Shown: one piece after another, positions 1 through 7,598 of the stretch
Numbering within the stretch: the first letter of the stretch is position 1
Layout: every line of letters begins with the position of its first letter
Origin: an uncultured Bacilli bacterium
Lineage (GTDB): Bacteria; Bacillota_I; Bacilli_A; RF39; UBA660
Direction of reading: 5' to 3'
DNA length: 31,035 nucleotides
NCBI GenBank assembly: GCA_910586865.1
Contig: CAJUIY010000002.1
Coordinates: 1 to 31,035 of the forward strand
Notes under the pieces: model-generated
The model's input: the letters and a program-made list of their open reading frames with translations, nothing else
What the model was told of the DNA's origin: nothing
The model's database searches: none
Made by a program: the position numbers and the translations under genes

Positions 1-51
1 CGACTTTCAGTCGCAAATACAAGCCCTGTACTTTCAGTACAGGGTGATTGA
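1..51 (+). mobile_element. Probable right end of an IS200/IS605-type (tnpA/tnpB) element
   Basis: Two hairpins with the same TTC loop lie close together: a short one cut by the window edge (CGACT/AGTCG, 1-13) and a perfect 9-bp one (CCCTGTACT at 25-33, AGTACAGGG at 37-45). The second is followed by TGATTGACA. IS200/IS605-family elements have no inverted terminal repeats; they end in subterminal hairpins followed by a short cleavage sequence, often like GTTGAC or GTTCAC. The downstream reading frame is open but has no start codon, which fits insertion into a gene. No transposase or TnpB code is visible, since the element would lie left of the window. The alternative is an unrelated terminator-like hairpin pair. 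The exact cleavage position is a guess. Confidence 0.4.
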
Positions 52-246
52 CAATACCAAGATGGTAAGATATCAGATGATATTTTATCCAATCAAGTAA
101 GTACCACTATAGAAGTAGAAGAAACGATGGTTGAAGTACCAAATACTTCTAAATTCACTAATTGGATGATGTATATTGTTGGTGTAGTATTCATTATTAG
201 TGGAATATTTTTGATTTGGAATATAAAAAAAAGAAAAATAGATTAA
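52..246 (+). pseudogene. C-terminal remnant of a sortase-anchored surface protein
   Basis: The frame is open from just after a TGA at 49-51 to the TAA at 244-246, with no plausible start and no ribosome site. It encodes about 64 residues ending in a cell-wall sorting signal: the motif VPNTS, then a hydrophobic segment (WMMYIVGVVFIISGIFLIW) and a basic tail (KKRKID). This is the LPXTG-like arrangement cleaved by sortases. The upstream part of the protein is missing, most likely separated by the inserted element whose end precedes it. If there was instead a frameshift near 50, the frame at 2-100 would be its continuation, but the hairpins argue against coding there. The gene is probably dead. 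Confidence 0.55.
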
Positions 247-256
247 GAAAAAGGAT

Positions 257-285
257 AAAATAGAAGGGATAAAAACTTCTATTTT
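257..285 (+). terminator. Terminator-like hairpin after the surface-protein remnant
   Basis: AAAATAGAAG (257-266) and CTTCTATTTT (276-285) form a perfect 10-bp stem with a 9-nt loop, 10 bases past the stop codon. The T-rich side of the stem supplies only four Ts, so it is a weak intrinsic terminator. Confidence 0.5.
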
Positions 286-402
286 CGATTGTAATGAAGT
301 AGAATGAACTCTATTTTAGAAGAAAAAAAAGTAATTAGCGTATATAATTTCTTTGTTTCAAAAATTAACTTGATTATTTTTTGCGAGAATTCCATTTTTT
401 TC

Positions 403-431
403 TTGATTGATTTTCTATTTGTGTATATAAT
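403..431 (+). promoter_or_regulatory. SigA-type promoter for the TasA-like gene
   Basis: TTGATT (403-408), a 17-bp spacer and TATAAT (426-431) match the housekeeping consensus well. It lies 28 bp before the start at 460, with the ribosome site AGGTAGGTG in between. Confidence 0.7.
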
Positions 432-459
432 AATATTTATAAGGTAGGTGTAGATTTGA

Positions 460-1788
460 ATGGGAAAACTTAAAGAAAAATTATGGGAGAGCAAAGAATT
501 AATTGTGGCTATCTTCCTTGTTTTATTGTTATTGATTACGGGAAGTTATGCTTGGTATAGATATAATTTGAGTAGTGATAAGGTTCATATTATAAAGGCA
601 GGAAACTTGAAATTAGTACTAGATGATTCTATGAGTGAGGGTATTATGATAAGTAATGCCATACCAGTATCGGATAGAAAAGGTTTAGAGACCAAAGTCT
701 ATACTTTTACACTAGAAAATTTAGGAACGAAAGAAGCCGATTACACATTATACTTTGATGATTTACCGATAGGAGAAACGGAAGAGAGAATGAGAGATGA
801 TTATGTAAAATATAGTCTTACTAAAAATGCGGGTAGTCCAACAACAGAACTCTTATCGACGATTGGAGAAAATCCAAATAGGGTTTTAGAAACTGGAACA
901 ATTGCAGGGAAAGCAAAGAATAGTTATACTTTACGAGTTTGGATTAATAAAGAGGCAGAAAATGATGTCATGGGAACGATTTTTTATGGAAAAATTAGAA
1001 TCGTTGCAGAATTAAAAGGAGATTCCGAAACTCCACCAGAAAGTGAAACTATTGAAAAAGCAGTATCATACGATCCTACAAGTTGTGTAACAGGGGAAGA
1101 GGCAACTTGTGTAGAAACCACTTGTCATCAAAATAAGACATTAGGTTCTTGTCCAATAGGAACAATTTTGAAGGTTAAAGTCAGTCCGGAAACATCGAAA
1201 TACTTTTATGTTTTACATGATAATGGTGAGACAATAACTTTACAGCAAAGAGAAAATACAGTATATAATACGGCATGGAATGCCACTAGTAGTGATAACT
1301 CGAAAGGACCATTAACCATTCTTTCTAAACTAGAAGAAGTAACACAAGATTGGAGTAATGTAAACACCCAAACTTATACAATGGGAACTACAGATTTTAA
1401 TGGAACAAATGCCTTTACTAGCTGTAACTTTTCCAGTGATGCTGTTACGTGCACAGAAAATAGCTATACCTTAGGAAGTCGAAGTGCAAAAGCGAGAATG
1501 ATAACGGCTCAAGAGGCATTTGCCGTAGGTTGTACTGGTTCCAGTTCAAGCGGAACTTGTCCTATCTGGATGATTAATTATTTAAAACAATCTACTCAAA
1601 ATGGAGGAACGGTAGACGATACTCATACAGAAAATGGTGCTACCAACAATAATGGATATTACTTAATGCAAACTTATGCAGGAACTCAAAATAGAGCGAT
1701 TATTCTTGATCAAGGGGGATATTTGACTGATGTTGCTATTTCTAGAAACTTTTATGGAGCACGAGCAGTAATAGAAATCAATAAATAA
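460..1788 (+). CDS. TasA/camelysin-like secreted surface protein with C-terminal GxR-type module
   Basis: The protein has 442 aa. Residues 1-12 are basic and about 15-32 form a hydrophobic segment ending in TGSYAWYRYN, the look of SipW-dependent signal peptides of TasA/CalY proteins. Residues about 35-185 resemble the TasA/camelysin beta-sandwich (a KAGNLKLVLDD start, strands such as YTFTLENLGTKEADYTLYF). A Pro/Glu linker follows. The rest has several cysteines, probably paired, and a domain ending in NFYGARAVIEINK. It recalls the modules ending in GVRPV/GVRPA found in Firmicutes surface proteins (C-type-lectin or DUF6273-like); that link is tentative. It has its own promoter and terminator, so it is monocistronic. 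No sorting signal is seen; it may be retained as a fibre or by the N-terminal segment. A role in matrix or adhesion is inferred. Confidence 0.7.
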   Translation: MGKLKEKLWESKELIVAIFLVLLLLITGSYAWYRYNLSSDKVHIIKAGNLKLVLDDSMSEGIMISNAIPVSDRKGLETKVYTFTLENLGTKEADYTLYFDDLPIGETEERMRDDYVKYSLTKNAGSPTTELLSTIGENPNRVLETGTIAGKAKNSYTLRVWINKEAENDVMGTIFYGKIRIVAELKGDSETPPESETIEKAVSYDPTSCVTGEEATCVETTCHQNKTLGSCPIGTILKVKVSPETSKYFYVLHDNGETITLQQRENTVYNTAWNATSSDNSKGPLTILSKLEEVTQDWSNVNTQTYTMGTTDFNGTNAFTSCNFSSDAVTCTENSYTLGSRSAKARMITAQEAFAVGCTGSSSSGTCPIWMINYLKQSTQNGGTVDDTHTENGATNNNGYYLMQTYAGTQNRAIILDQGGYLTDVAISRNFYGARAVIEINK

Positions 1789-1794
1789 AAGAGG

Positions 1795-1819
1795 GTTAGA
1801 ATTTATTTCTAACTTTTTT
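1795..1819 (+). terminator. Intrinsic terminator of the TasA-like gene
   Basis: GTTAGAA (1795-1801) pairs with TTCTAAC (1807-1813) around a 5-nt loop and is followed by six Ts. Confidence 0.75.
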
Positions 1820-1843
1820 CTTTCTTATCAAAGGCAATTTCCC

Positions 1844-1872
1844 TTGTAAAATATTCTCTGGTTTGGTATATT
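1844..1872 (+). promoter_or_regulatory. SigA-type promoter for the unknown gene and polC
   Basis: TTGTAA (1844-1849), 17 bp, TATATT (1867-1872). It is the only good promoter before 1910. polC follows the first gene after 28 bp without a terminator, so this probably drives both. Confidence 0.55.
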
Positions 1873-1909
1873 ATTAATGGAGATAAATTAGTAGTAAGGT
1901 GTGGTATCC

Positions 1910-2749
1910 ATGAATTTAAAATTTGTAGTAAATGATTATGTTTTAATTTGGAATTTGTTATTTCAAGCTTCTATTTCAGAAAGAATACATACGGTAAAAC
2001 AAAAAATTTGGCTAAATTATCAAAAAGAATATAATGAAACGTTTAGAGACTTGCCTCTTATCTTAAAAGATTCAAAAAACTTTATTCCTAAAGATGATAC
2101 CATCTATAACATTGTATTAGAAATGAAAGAATATGAACAAATCAAAAAAGATACGGAAAAGTTTAGGGTAGCTCTTTTAAAAATCTGGGATGAAAATAAG
2201 AAGAAAGCAAATAAAGAATTAAAAGAAATTTTGAAATTTGAAATCAAACCTTATGACATTTTAGTCGTTTCTAAAAAATTAAACACAATTGATACCACCG
2301 ATGTCGGAGAAAAAAAAGTAAATTCTATTGTTTGGGGAAGGGCCATTAATACAAGTAATTCTTTTGTTACCATTATTCAACTTATTTTTGAAATCATAAA
2401 AAAAGAATTTAGAGGTTATCAAGAAGAATGTAAGGATATTGTAAATGCTATTTTAGAACTTGCTATATTAAATGAATTTCCAACAAGAATGAAGAATAAG
2501 AGTTATTACTTTTCTGGTGATAACTCACTTAAATTCTTAAAAAGGCAAATCTATCCCTATTTTTTAATGTATTTAGGAGTAGGAGAAGATAAGATGAATG
2601 AGTATATGATGCGTGATAAAGTAGGTTTTGATATTTCACAATATCCATATGAAAAACAATTGAAAAAATTAGACTTATTTGAATTTGTTGATTTTTGTAT
2701 TAGAAACAAAAAATATATTATTAAAATAGATGAACTAGAAATAATTTAA
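1910..2749 (+). CDS. Conserved-looking protein of unknown function, upstream of polC
   Basis: The protein has 279 aa. I place the start at ATG 1910 because AAGGTG (1896-1901) sits 8 bases before it; an in-frame GTG at 1901 overlaps that ribosome site. I do not recognise the family. The sequence is rich in Lys, Glu and Ile, has no signal peptide and no clear membrane segment, and looks mostly helical: a charged, coiled-coil-prone stretch at about 60-115 (EMKEYEQIKKDTEKFRVALL) and a second helical half at about 150-270. No catalytic motif is evident. It is 28 bp from polC and likely co-transcribed, which weakly hints at a cytoplasmic, perhaps DNA- or replication-related job. That is only context. 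Confidence 0.75.
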   Translation: MNLKFVVNDYVLIWNLLFQASISERIHTVKQKIWLNYQKEYNETFRDLPLILKDSKNFIPKDDTIYNIVLEMKEYEQIKKDTEKFRVALLKIWDENKKKANKELKEILKFEIKPYDILVVSKKLNTIDTTDVGEKKVNSIVWGRAINTSNSFVTIIQLIFEIIKKEFRGYQEECKDIVNAILELAILNEFPTRMKNKSYYFSGDNSLKFLKRQIYPYFLMYLGVGEDKMNEYMMRDKVGFDISQYPYEKQLKKLDLFEFVDFCIRNKKYIIKIDELEII

Positions 2750-2777
2750 TAATAAAAACGGAAGTAGGGGAAGTAGA

Positions 2778-5700
2778 ATGGATGATAAAGTAAAAATATT
2801 ACTTGATAAAATAGGAATGAAAGAAGAATATTATTCTGATTTTTCTACTAGTAGGTTAAAAAAAATAGTAGTTTCTAAAAAAAAGTCTTGTTGGACTATT
2901 TTTTTGGAAAATGATACTTATTACTCATTGGATGTCGTAAAAGAATTAGAAAATAATATTGCAAAACTAGATCCCAATACAGAAAAGTTTGATTTGTTTT
3001 ATGATATAAAAAAGAAAGATGATTCTTATTTGATTCAATATTTTCCTTACTTACTAGAAACCTTACGAAAAAAGCTTGTTATATTAGAAATCTATAAAAA
3101 TTCCTTAAAATTAGAAGATAATAAATTAATATTAGTTGCTGAAAATGGAGTAGAAGAAGCAAAACTATCTTCTTGTTTAGAAGAAATTCAAAAGTTTTAT
3201 CAAAGATTTGGTTATTTAGAAAAGATACCTCTTATTATAAGGAAAGAAGAAAACATTTTACAGACGGTTCAAGAAGAATTAAATAAAAGTTTGGACATCA
3301 AGAAAGAATCGATACAAAAAGAGAGAAGTACCCAACAAGAAAAAAAAGAACAACCTATTAGAAGAAGTAGAGGTGAAAAAGATCCGAATAGTATTTTAGG
3401 AAGAGGTATCAAAGAAGATCCTATTAAAATTAAAACGGTGGTAGCAGAGGATAATAATGTGGTAGTGGAAGTCTTTATTTTTGGATGTGATTATTTTGAA
3501 TCTAGTAAGACAGACTTTAAAATCATTACGTTAAAGATAACAGATTATTCTGATAGTATGTTTTGTAAAGTATTTGTACGAGATGAGGAAGAATACAGTA
3601 GTTTGAAAAAAGAACTAAAACCTGGGAATTGGGTAAAAATAAGAGGCTATACCAAGAATGATACGTTTTCTAAAGAATTGGTGTTGAATGCAAGAGATAT
3701 TATAAAAGTAACACATCAAGAAGAAGTAGTAGAAGATAAAGCAGAAGAAAAAAGAGTGGAATTACATGCTCATACGAAAATGAGTCAAATGGATGGTATT
3801 TGTGATGAGGAAGCATTAATAAAACAAGCCATCAGTTGGGGACATAAAGCCATTGCGATAACGGATCATAATGGTGTACAATCTTTTCCTCATGTTTTTA
3901 ACTTTGTAACGGGCTATAATAAACATTTAAAAGAAGGAGAAGAGCCTTTTAAAGCAATATATGGAGCAGAACTTACTCTAATTGATGATAGTATCAATAT
4001 TGTCTTACGTCCAAATGATAAAAATATGTTAGAGCAAACTTATGTTGTGTTTGACTTTGAGACGACAGGATTTAATGCAGGTGGAGTCGATTCTATTATT
4101 GAAATTGGTGCAGTTAAAATTCGAAATGGAGAAATCATTGAAAAGTATGATGAATTAATCAATCCAGGTAGGAAGTTACCACAGAAAATTATTGACATTA
4201 CTAATATAACCGATGAAATGCTAAAGGATAAAGCGGATGAAGAAACCGCCGTAAAAAGATTTATCGAGTGGTTTGGCGATTTACCAATGGTTGCTCATAA
4301 TGCAAAGTTTGATGTTTCCTTTTTGGAGATGGCATACAAGAAATATCATCTAGGAGAATTTCAAAATCCGGTCATTGATACACTAGAATTATCCAGAACC
4401 TTAGATACGAATTATGCAAGGCATTCTCTATCTGCTCTTGTCAAAAGATATAATGTTCCTTGGGATGAAGAGGCTCATCATAGAGGGGATTATGATGCCG
4501 AGGGAACTGCTCTTGTCTTTCATAAGATGCTTGAAAAACTAGATAATCGTAACATTGAGAATATGAATCAGTTAGATGAATTAGTTTCTCGTGATGAAAT
4601 TCATAAATATGGTAGAAGTTACCATGTCAATTTATTAGCGATGAACAAAACGGGACTTAAAAATTTATTTCAACTAATTTCCCTTGCCAATACTACTTAT
4701 TTATATAAAACTCCTAGGATTTTACGTAGTGAGATTGAAAGACATCGAGAAGGTTTATTAGTAGGAAGTGGTTGTTATGAAAGTGAAGTTTTTATCGAAG
4801 CAAGAAGTAAGAGTGAAGATGAACTTTCTAATATTATTCGGTTTTATGATTATGTGGAAGTGCAACCCCTAGAATGTTATCAGCATTTGATTCAGATGGG
4901 GGATTTTGCAAACGATTACGAACTCGCAACGAATATAAAAAAAATCATTCTCGTTACGGAAGATGCAGGAAAATATATAGTAGCAACTGGAGATGTTCAT
5001 CATATTAAGAAAGAGGATAAAATTTATCGAGAAATTATTGTCAATCAAAAAGTGCCAGGCGGAGGAAGGCATCCACTTTCGAAAAAAAATATTACAGAGA
5101 TTCCATCCAATCATTTTCGAACAACAGAGGAAATGATTGCTAACTTTCAATTTTTAGAGGATGAAGAGCTAGCAAAAAAAATTGTCATTGAAAATCCAAA
5201 TAAAATTGCGGATATGGTAGAAATTATCGAAGTAATTATTGATACTGGTGGAATTCCTTTTTCACCACGTGTCAAAAGTGATGATGGGAAGTCTTACTTA
5301 GATTGCCCAAGAGTGGTTACGGATTTAGTTTATACCAAAGCGAAGGATTGGTATGGAGAAGAACTTCCTCATTCGATTGAAGAACGTATCTCGATTGAAT
5401 TATATGGAGATATTGTTTTAAAAAGTGTTAAAGAGGAATTAAGTGGTCAAAATTTAAAAAAGGAAGAATTGGATTCTCAAGTATTTCGTAGACTTCACGA
5501 AGTCATTTTACAAGGGTTCGATGCGGTAAAAGAGATAGTTAGAGGATATTTAAAGAAAAATAGCGAAGAGCACTTGACGGAAGAAGAGTTGGAAAAGAAA
5601 TTAAGTGGTGCTCTTGGTGGTATTATTGGTGGAGGATTTGATCCGATTTATTTGATTTCTCAACGTCTTGTGAAACACTCCAATGACGAAGGTTACCTAG

Positions 5701-7406
5701 TGGGATCCCGTGGTTCGGTTGGTTCTAGCTTTGTGGCTACGATGATGGGAATTACAGAAGTAAACCCTTTGGCAGCTCATTATCGTTGTGCTTCTTGTAA
5801 GTTAAGTATTTTTGATGACGAAGAAGGAAATCCGCTAGGTTCTAATTATTCTTCTGGATTTGACCTTCCTGATAAAGAGTGTCCAAACTGTCACATTTCT
5901 ATGATAAAGGATGGACAAGATATGCCATTTGCTACTTTTTTAGGATTTAATGCTGATAAAGTTCCTGATATTGATCTTAATTTCTCGGATTTGAATCAGG
6001 CAAGTGCTCATGCCTATACCAAAGTATTATTTGGAGAAGATAATGTCTATCGAGCAGGAACGATTGGTACCGTTGCGGATAAAACAGCATATGGTTTTGT
6101 AAAAGGGTATTGTGAGGAAAAGGGCATTGAAGGCATGCGAATAGCAGAAATTGAACGTTTGGCGATGGGATGTACAGGTGTTAAGAGAACAACAGGGCAA
6201 CATCCAGGAGGAATTGTAGTTATTCCAGATTATATGAAAGTGTATGATTTTACACCATTCCAGTATCCAGCAGAAGATATCAATGCGGAATGGAGAACGA
6301 CTCACTTTGATTATCATGCCATTGATCAATGTGTCTTAAAATTAGATATCTTAGGGCATTCGGATCCGACGCAACTTCGTTTGATTCAATTACAATCCAA
6401 TACCGATATTATGAAGGTACCTCTAGATGATAAAGAGACCATGAGTATCTTCACTTCAACCAAAGCCTTAGGTGTGACAACAGACCAAATTATGTGTAAT
6501 ACAGGAACTCTTGGTATTCCTGAGTTTGGAACACCATTTACGATTAAATTGGTGGAAGATACCAAACCAACGACCTTTGCGGAACTGGTTAAAATCTCAG
6601 GACTTTCTCATGGAACCGATGTGTGGCTTGGAAATGCTCAAGAATTAATTCAAAATAATATTGTTCCCTTTAAAGAGACGATTGGCTGTCGTGATGATAT
6701 TATGGTGTATCTAATGTATCATGGAGTAAAACCAATTAAGGCATTTAAAATCATGGAGTTTGTTCGTAAAGGAAAGGCTTCGAAAGATCCAGAAACTTGG
6801 AAAGAACATGTGAAAACAATGGAAGAGGCAGATATTCCTGATTGGTTTATTGGCTCTTGTGCAAAAATTAAATACATGTTCCCAAAAGCCCATGCAGCAG
6901 CCTATGTGATTAGTGCTTTTCGAATTGCTTGGTATAAGGTTCATATGCCAGTTTACTTTTATGCTTCTTGGTACACTTCGAAAGCAACCGATGTGGATGT
7001 GGATGCGATGATAAAAGGATACGATTCGATAAAATCAAGAATCTTAGATATTCAGGCAAAAGGATATGATGCTTCCAACAAAGAAAATGGGCAAGCTGAA
7101 AGTTTGAAAGTGGCACTAGAAGCAACGGCTAGAGGAATTAAATTTTTAAATGTCGATTTATATCAAAGTGAAGCAACCGTTTGGGTAGCAAAAAATGAAA
7201 CTGAAATCTATCCTCCTTTTAATGCCATTGATGGACTAGGAGATACGGTTGCCAACAACATTGTAAAAGCACGAGGAGAAAAAGAATTTTTAAGCATTGA
7301 AGATGTACAAACGAGAGGGAAAATTTCTCAAACTTTAGTAGAAAAGATGACCGAAATGGGTGTGTTTGAAAACTTGCCGGATTCTAATCAATTATCCTTA
7401 TTTTAA
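2778..7406 (+). CDS. polC: DNA polymerase III alpha subunit, PolC type
   Basis: This is the replicative polymerase of low-GC Gram-positives, with built-in proofreading. The 1542 aa run in the usual PolC order: a variable N-terminal region (1-200); an OB-fold region (about 220-315); a PHP domain starting at ELHAHTKMSQMDGI (about 327); a DnaQ-like 3'-5' exonuclease inserted in it (VVFDFETTGFN, about 422-590, with AHNAKFDVSF); the PHP remainder (TGDVHH); a zinc-binding loop (CASC and CPNC, about 1004-1036); the palm with PDIDLNFS (about 1062), whose two Asp are catalytic; then fingers and a helix-hairpin-helix end (FNAIDGLGDTVANNIVKARG). The C-terminal SLF fits a clamp-binding peptide. It is about 100 aa longer than B. 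subtilis PolC, mostly in the N-terminal part. AGGGG stands 7 bases before the start. Confidence 0.98.
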   Translation: MDDKVKILLDKIGMKEEYYSDFSTSRLKKIVVSKKKSCWTIFLENDTYYSLDVVKELENNIAKLDPNTEKFDLFYDIKKKDDSYLIQYFPYLLETLRKKLVILEIYKNSLKLEDNKLILVAENGVEEAKLSSCLEEIQKFYQRFGYLEKIPLIIRKEENILQTVQEELNKSLDIKKESIQKERSTQQEKKEQPIRRSRGEKDPNSILGRGIKEDPIKIKTVVAEDNNVVVEVFIFGCDYFESSKTDFKIITLKITDYSDSMFCKVFVRDEEEYSSLKKELKPGNWVKIRGYTKNDTFSKELVLNARDIIKVTHQEEVVEDKAEEKRVELHAHTKMSQMDGICDEEALIKQAISWGHKAIAITDHNGVQSFPHVFNFVTGYNKHLKEGEEPFKAIYGAELTLIDDSINIVLRPNDKNMLEQTYVVFDFETTGFNAGGVDSIIEIGAVKIRNGEIIEKYDELINPGRKLPQKIIDITNITDEMLKDKADEETAVKRFIEWFGDLPMVAHNAKFDVSFLEMAYKKYHLGEFQNPVIDTLELSRTLDTNYARHSLSALVKRYNVPWDEEAHHRGDYDAEGTALVFHKMLEKLDNRNIENMNQLDELVSRDEIHKYGRSYHVNLLAMNKTGLKNLFQLISLANTTYLYKTPRILRSEIERHREGLLVGSGCYESEVFIEARSKSEDELSNIIRFYDYVEVQPLECYQHLIQMGDFANDYELATNIKKIILVTEDAGKYIVATGDVHHIKKEDKIYREIIVNQKVPGGGRHPLSKKNITEIPSNHFRTTEEMIANFQFLEDEELAKKIVIENPNKIADMVEIIEVIIDTGGIPFSPRVKSDDGKSYLDCPRVVTDLVYTKAKDWYGEELPHSIEERISIELYGDIVLKSVKEELSGQNLKKEELDSQVFRRLHEVILQGFDAVKEIVRGYLKKNSEEHLTEEELEKKLSGALGGIIGGGFDPIYLISQRLVKHSNDEGYLVGSRGSVGSSFVATMMGITEVNPLAAHYRCASCKLSIFDDEEGNPLGSNYSSGFDLPDKECPNCHISMIKDGQDMPFATFLGFNADKVPDIDLNFSDLNQASAHAYTKVLFGEDNVYRAGTIGTVADKTAYGFVKGYCEEKGIEGMRIAEIERLAMGCTGVKRTTGQHPGGIVVIPDYMKVYDFTPFQYPAEDINAEWRTTHFDYHAIDQCVLKLDILGHSDPTQLRLIQLQSNTDIMKVPLDDKETMSIFTSTKALGVTTDQIMCNTGTLGIPEFGTPFTIKLVEDTKPTTFAELVKISGLSHGTDVWLGNAQELIQNNIVPFKETIGCRDDIMVYLMYHGVKPIKAFKIMEFVRKGKASKDPETWKEHVKTMEEADIPDWFIGSCAKIKYMFPKAHAAAYVISAFRIAWYKVHMPVYFYASWYTSKATDVDVDAMIKGYDSIKSRILDIQAKGYDASNKENGQAESLKVALEATARGIKFLNVDLYQSEATVWVAKNETEIYPPFNAIDGLGDTVANNIVKARGEKEFLSIEDVQTRGKISQTLVEKMTEMGVFENLPDSNQLSLF

Positions 7407-7424
7407 AACGAAAAAGAAAATTTT

Positions 7425-7450
7425 AGGAACTAGAATGCTAGTTCTTTTTT
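7425..7450 (+). terminator. Intrinsic terminator of polC
   Basis: GAACTAG (7427-7433) pairs with CTAGTTC (7438-7444) around a 4-nt loop, extended by A-T and G-T pairs, and is followed by six Ts. Confidence 0.8.
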
Positions 7451-7515
7451 GGTGGAACAAGAGAATTTATATCTATTTTTATGTTAACTAATTGTAAAAA
7501 TAGGTTCTGCACTTA

Positions 7516-7550
7516 TTGACAAAAATACTTGGGGAGGGGAAGGGTATAAT
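7516..7550 (+). promoter_or_regulatory. Promoter region of the first giant pilin gene, with G-rich insert
   Basis: TTGACA (7516-7521) and TATAAT (7545-7550) are both perfect consensus boxes, but 23 bp apart instead of 17. The extra length is a G-rich run (GGGG at 7531-7534, GGGG at 7536-7539, GGG at 7542-7544) that touches the -10 box. As drawn, the spacing should be poorly active with the housekeeping sigma factor. Either the -10 is used with another -35 or an activator, or the spacing itself is the control. Confidence 0.5.
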
Positions 7551-7598
7551 TTCAATAAGAATAGGAATAGAATTGTAATTTGTGGGTGGTATTGCAGT

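Noticed and set aside
4869..7125. Several 70-100 aa frames antisense to polC
   Set aside because: They have no ribosome sites, and their composition is the mirror of a well-conserved gene.
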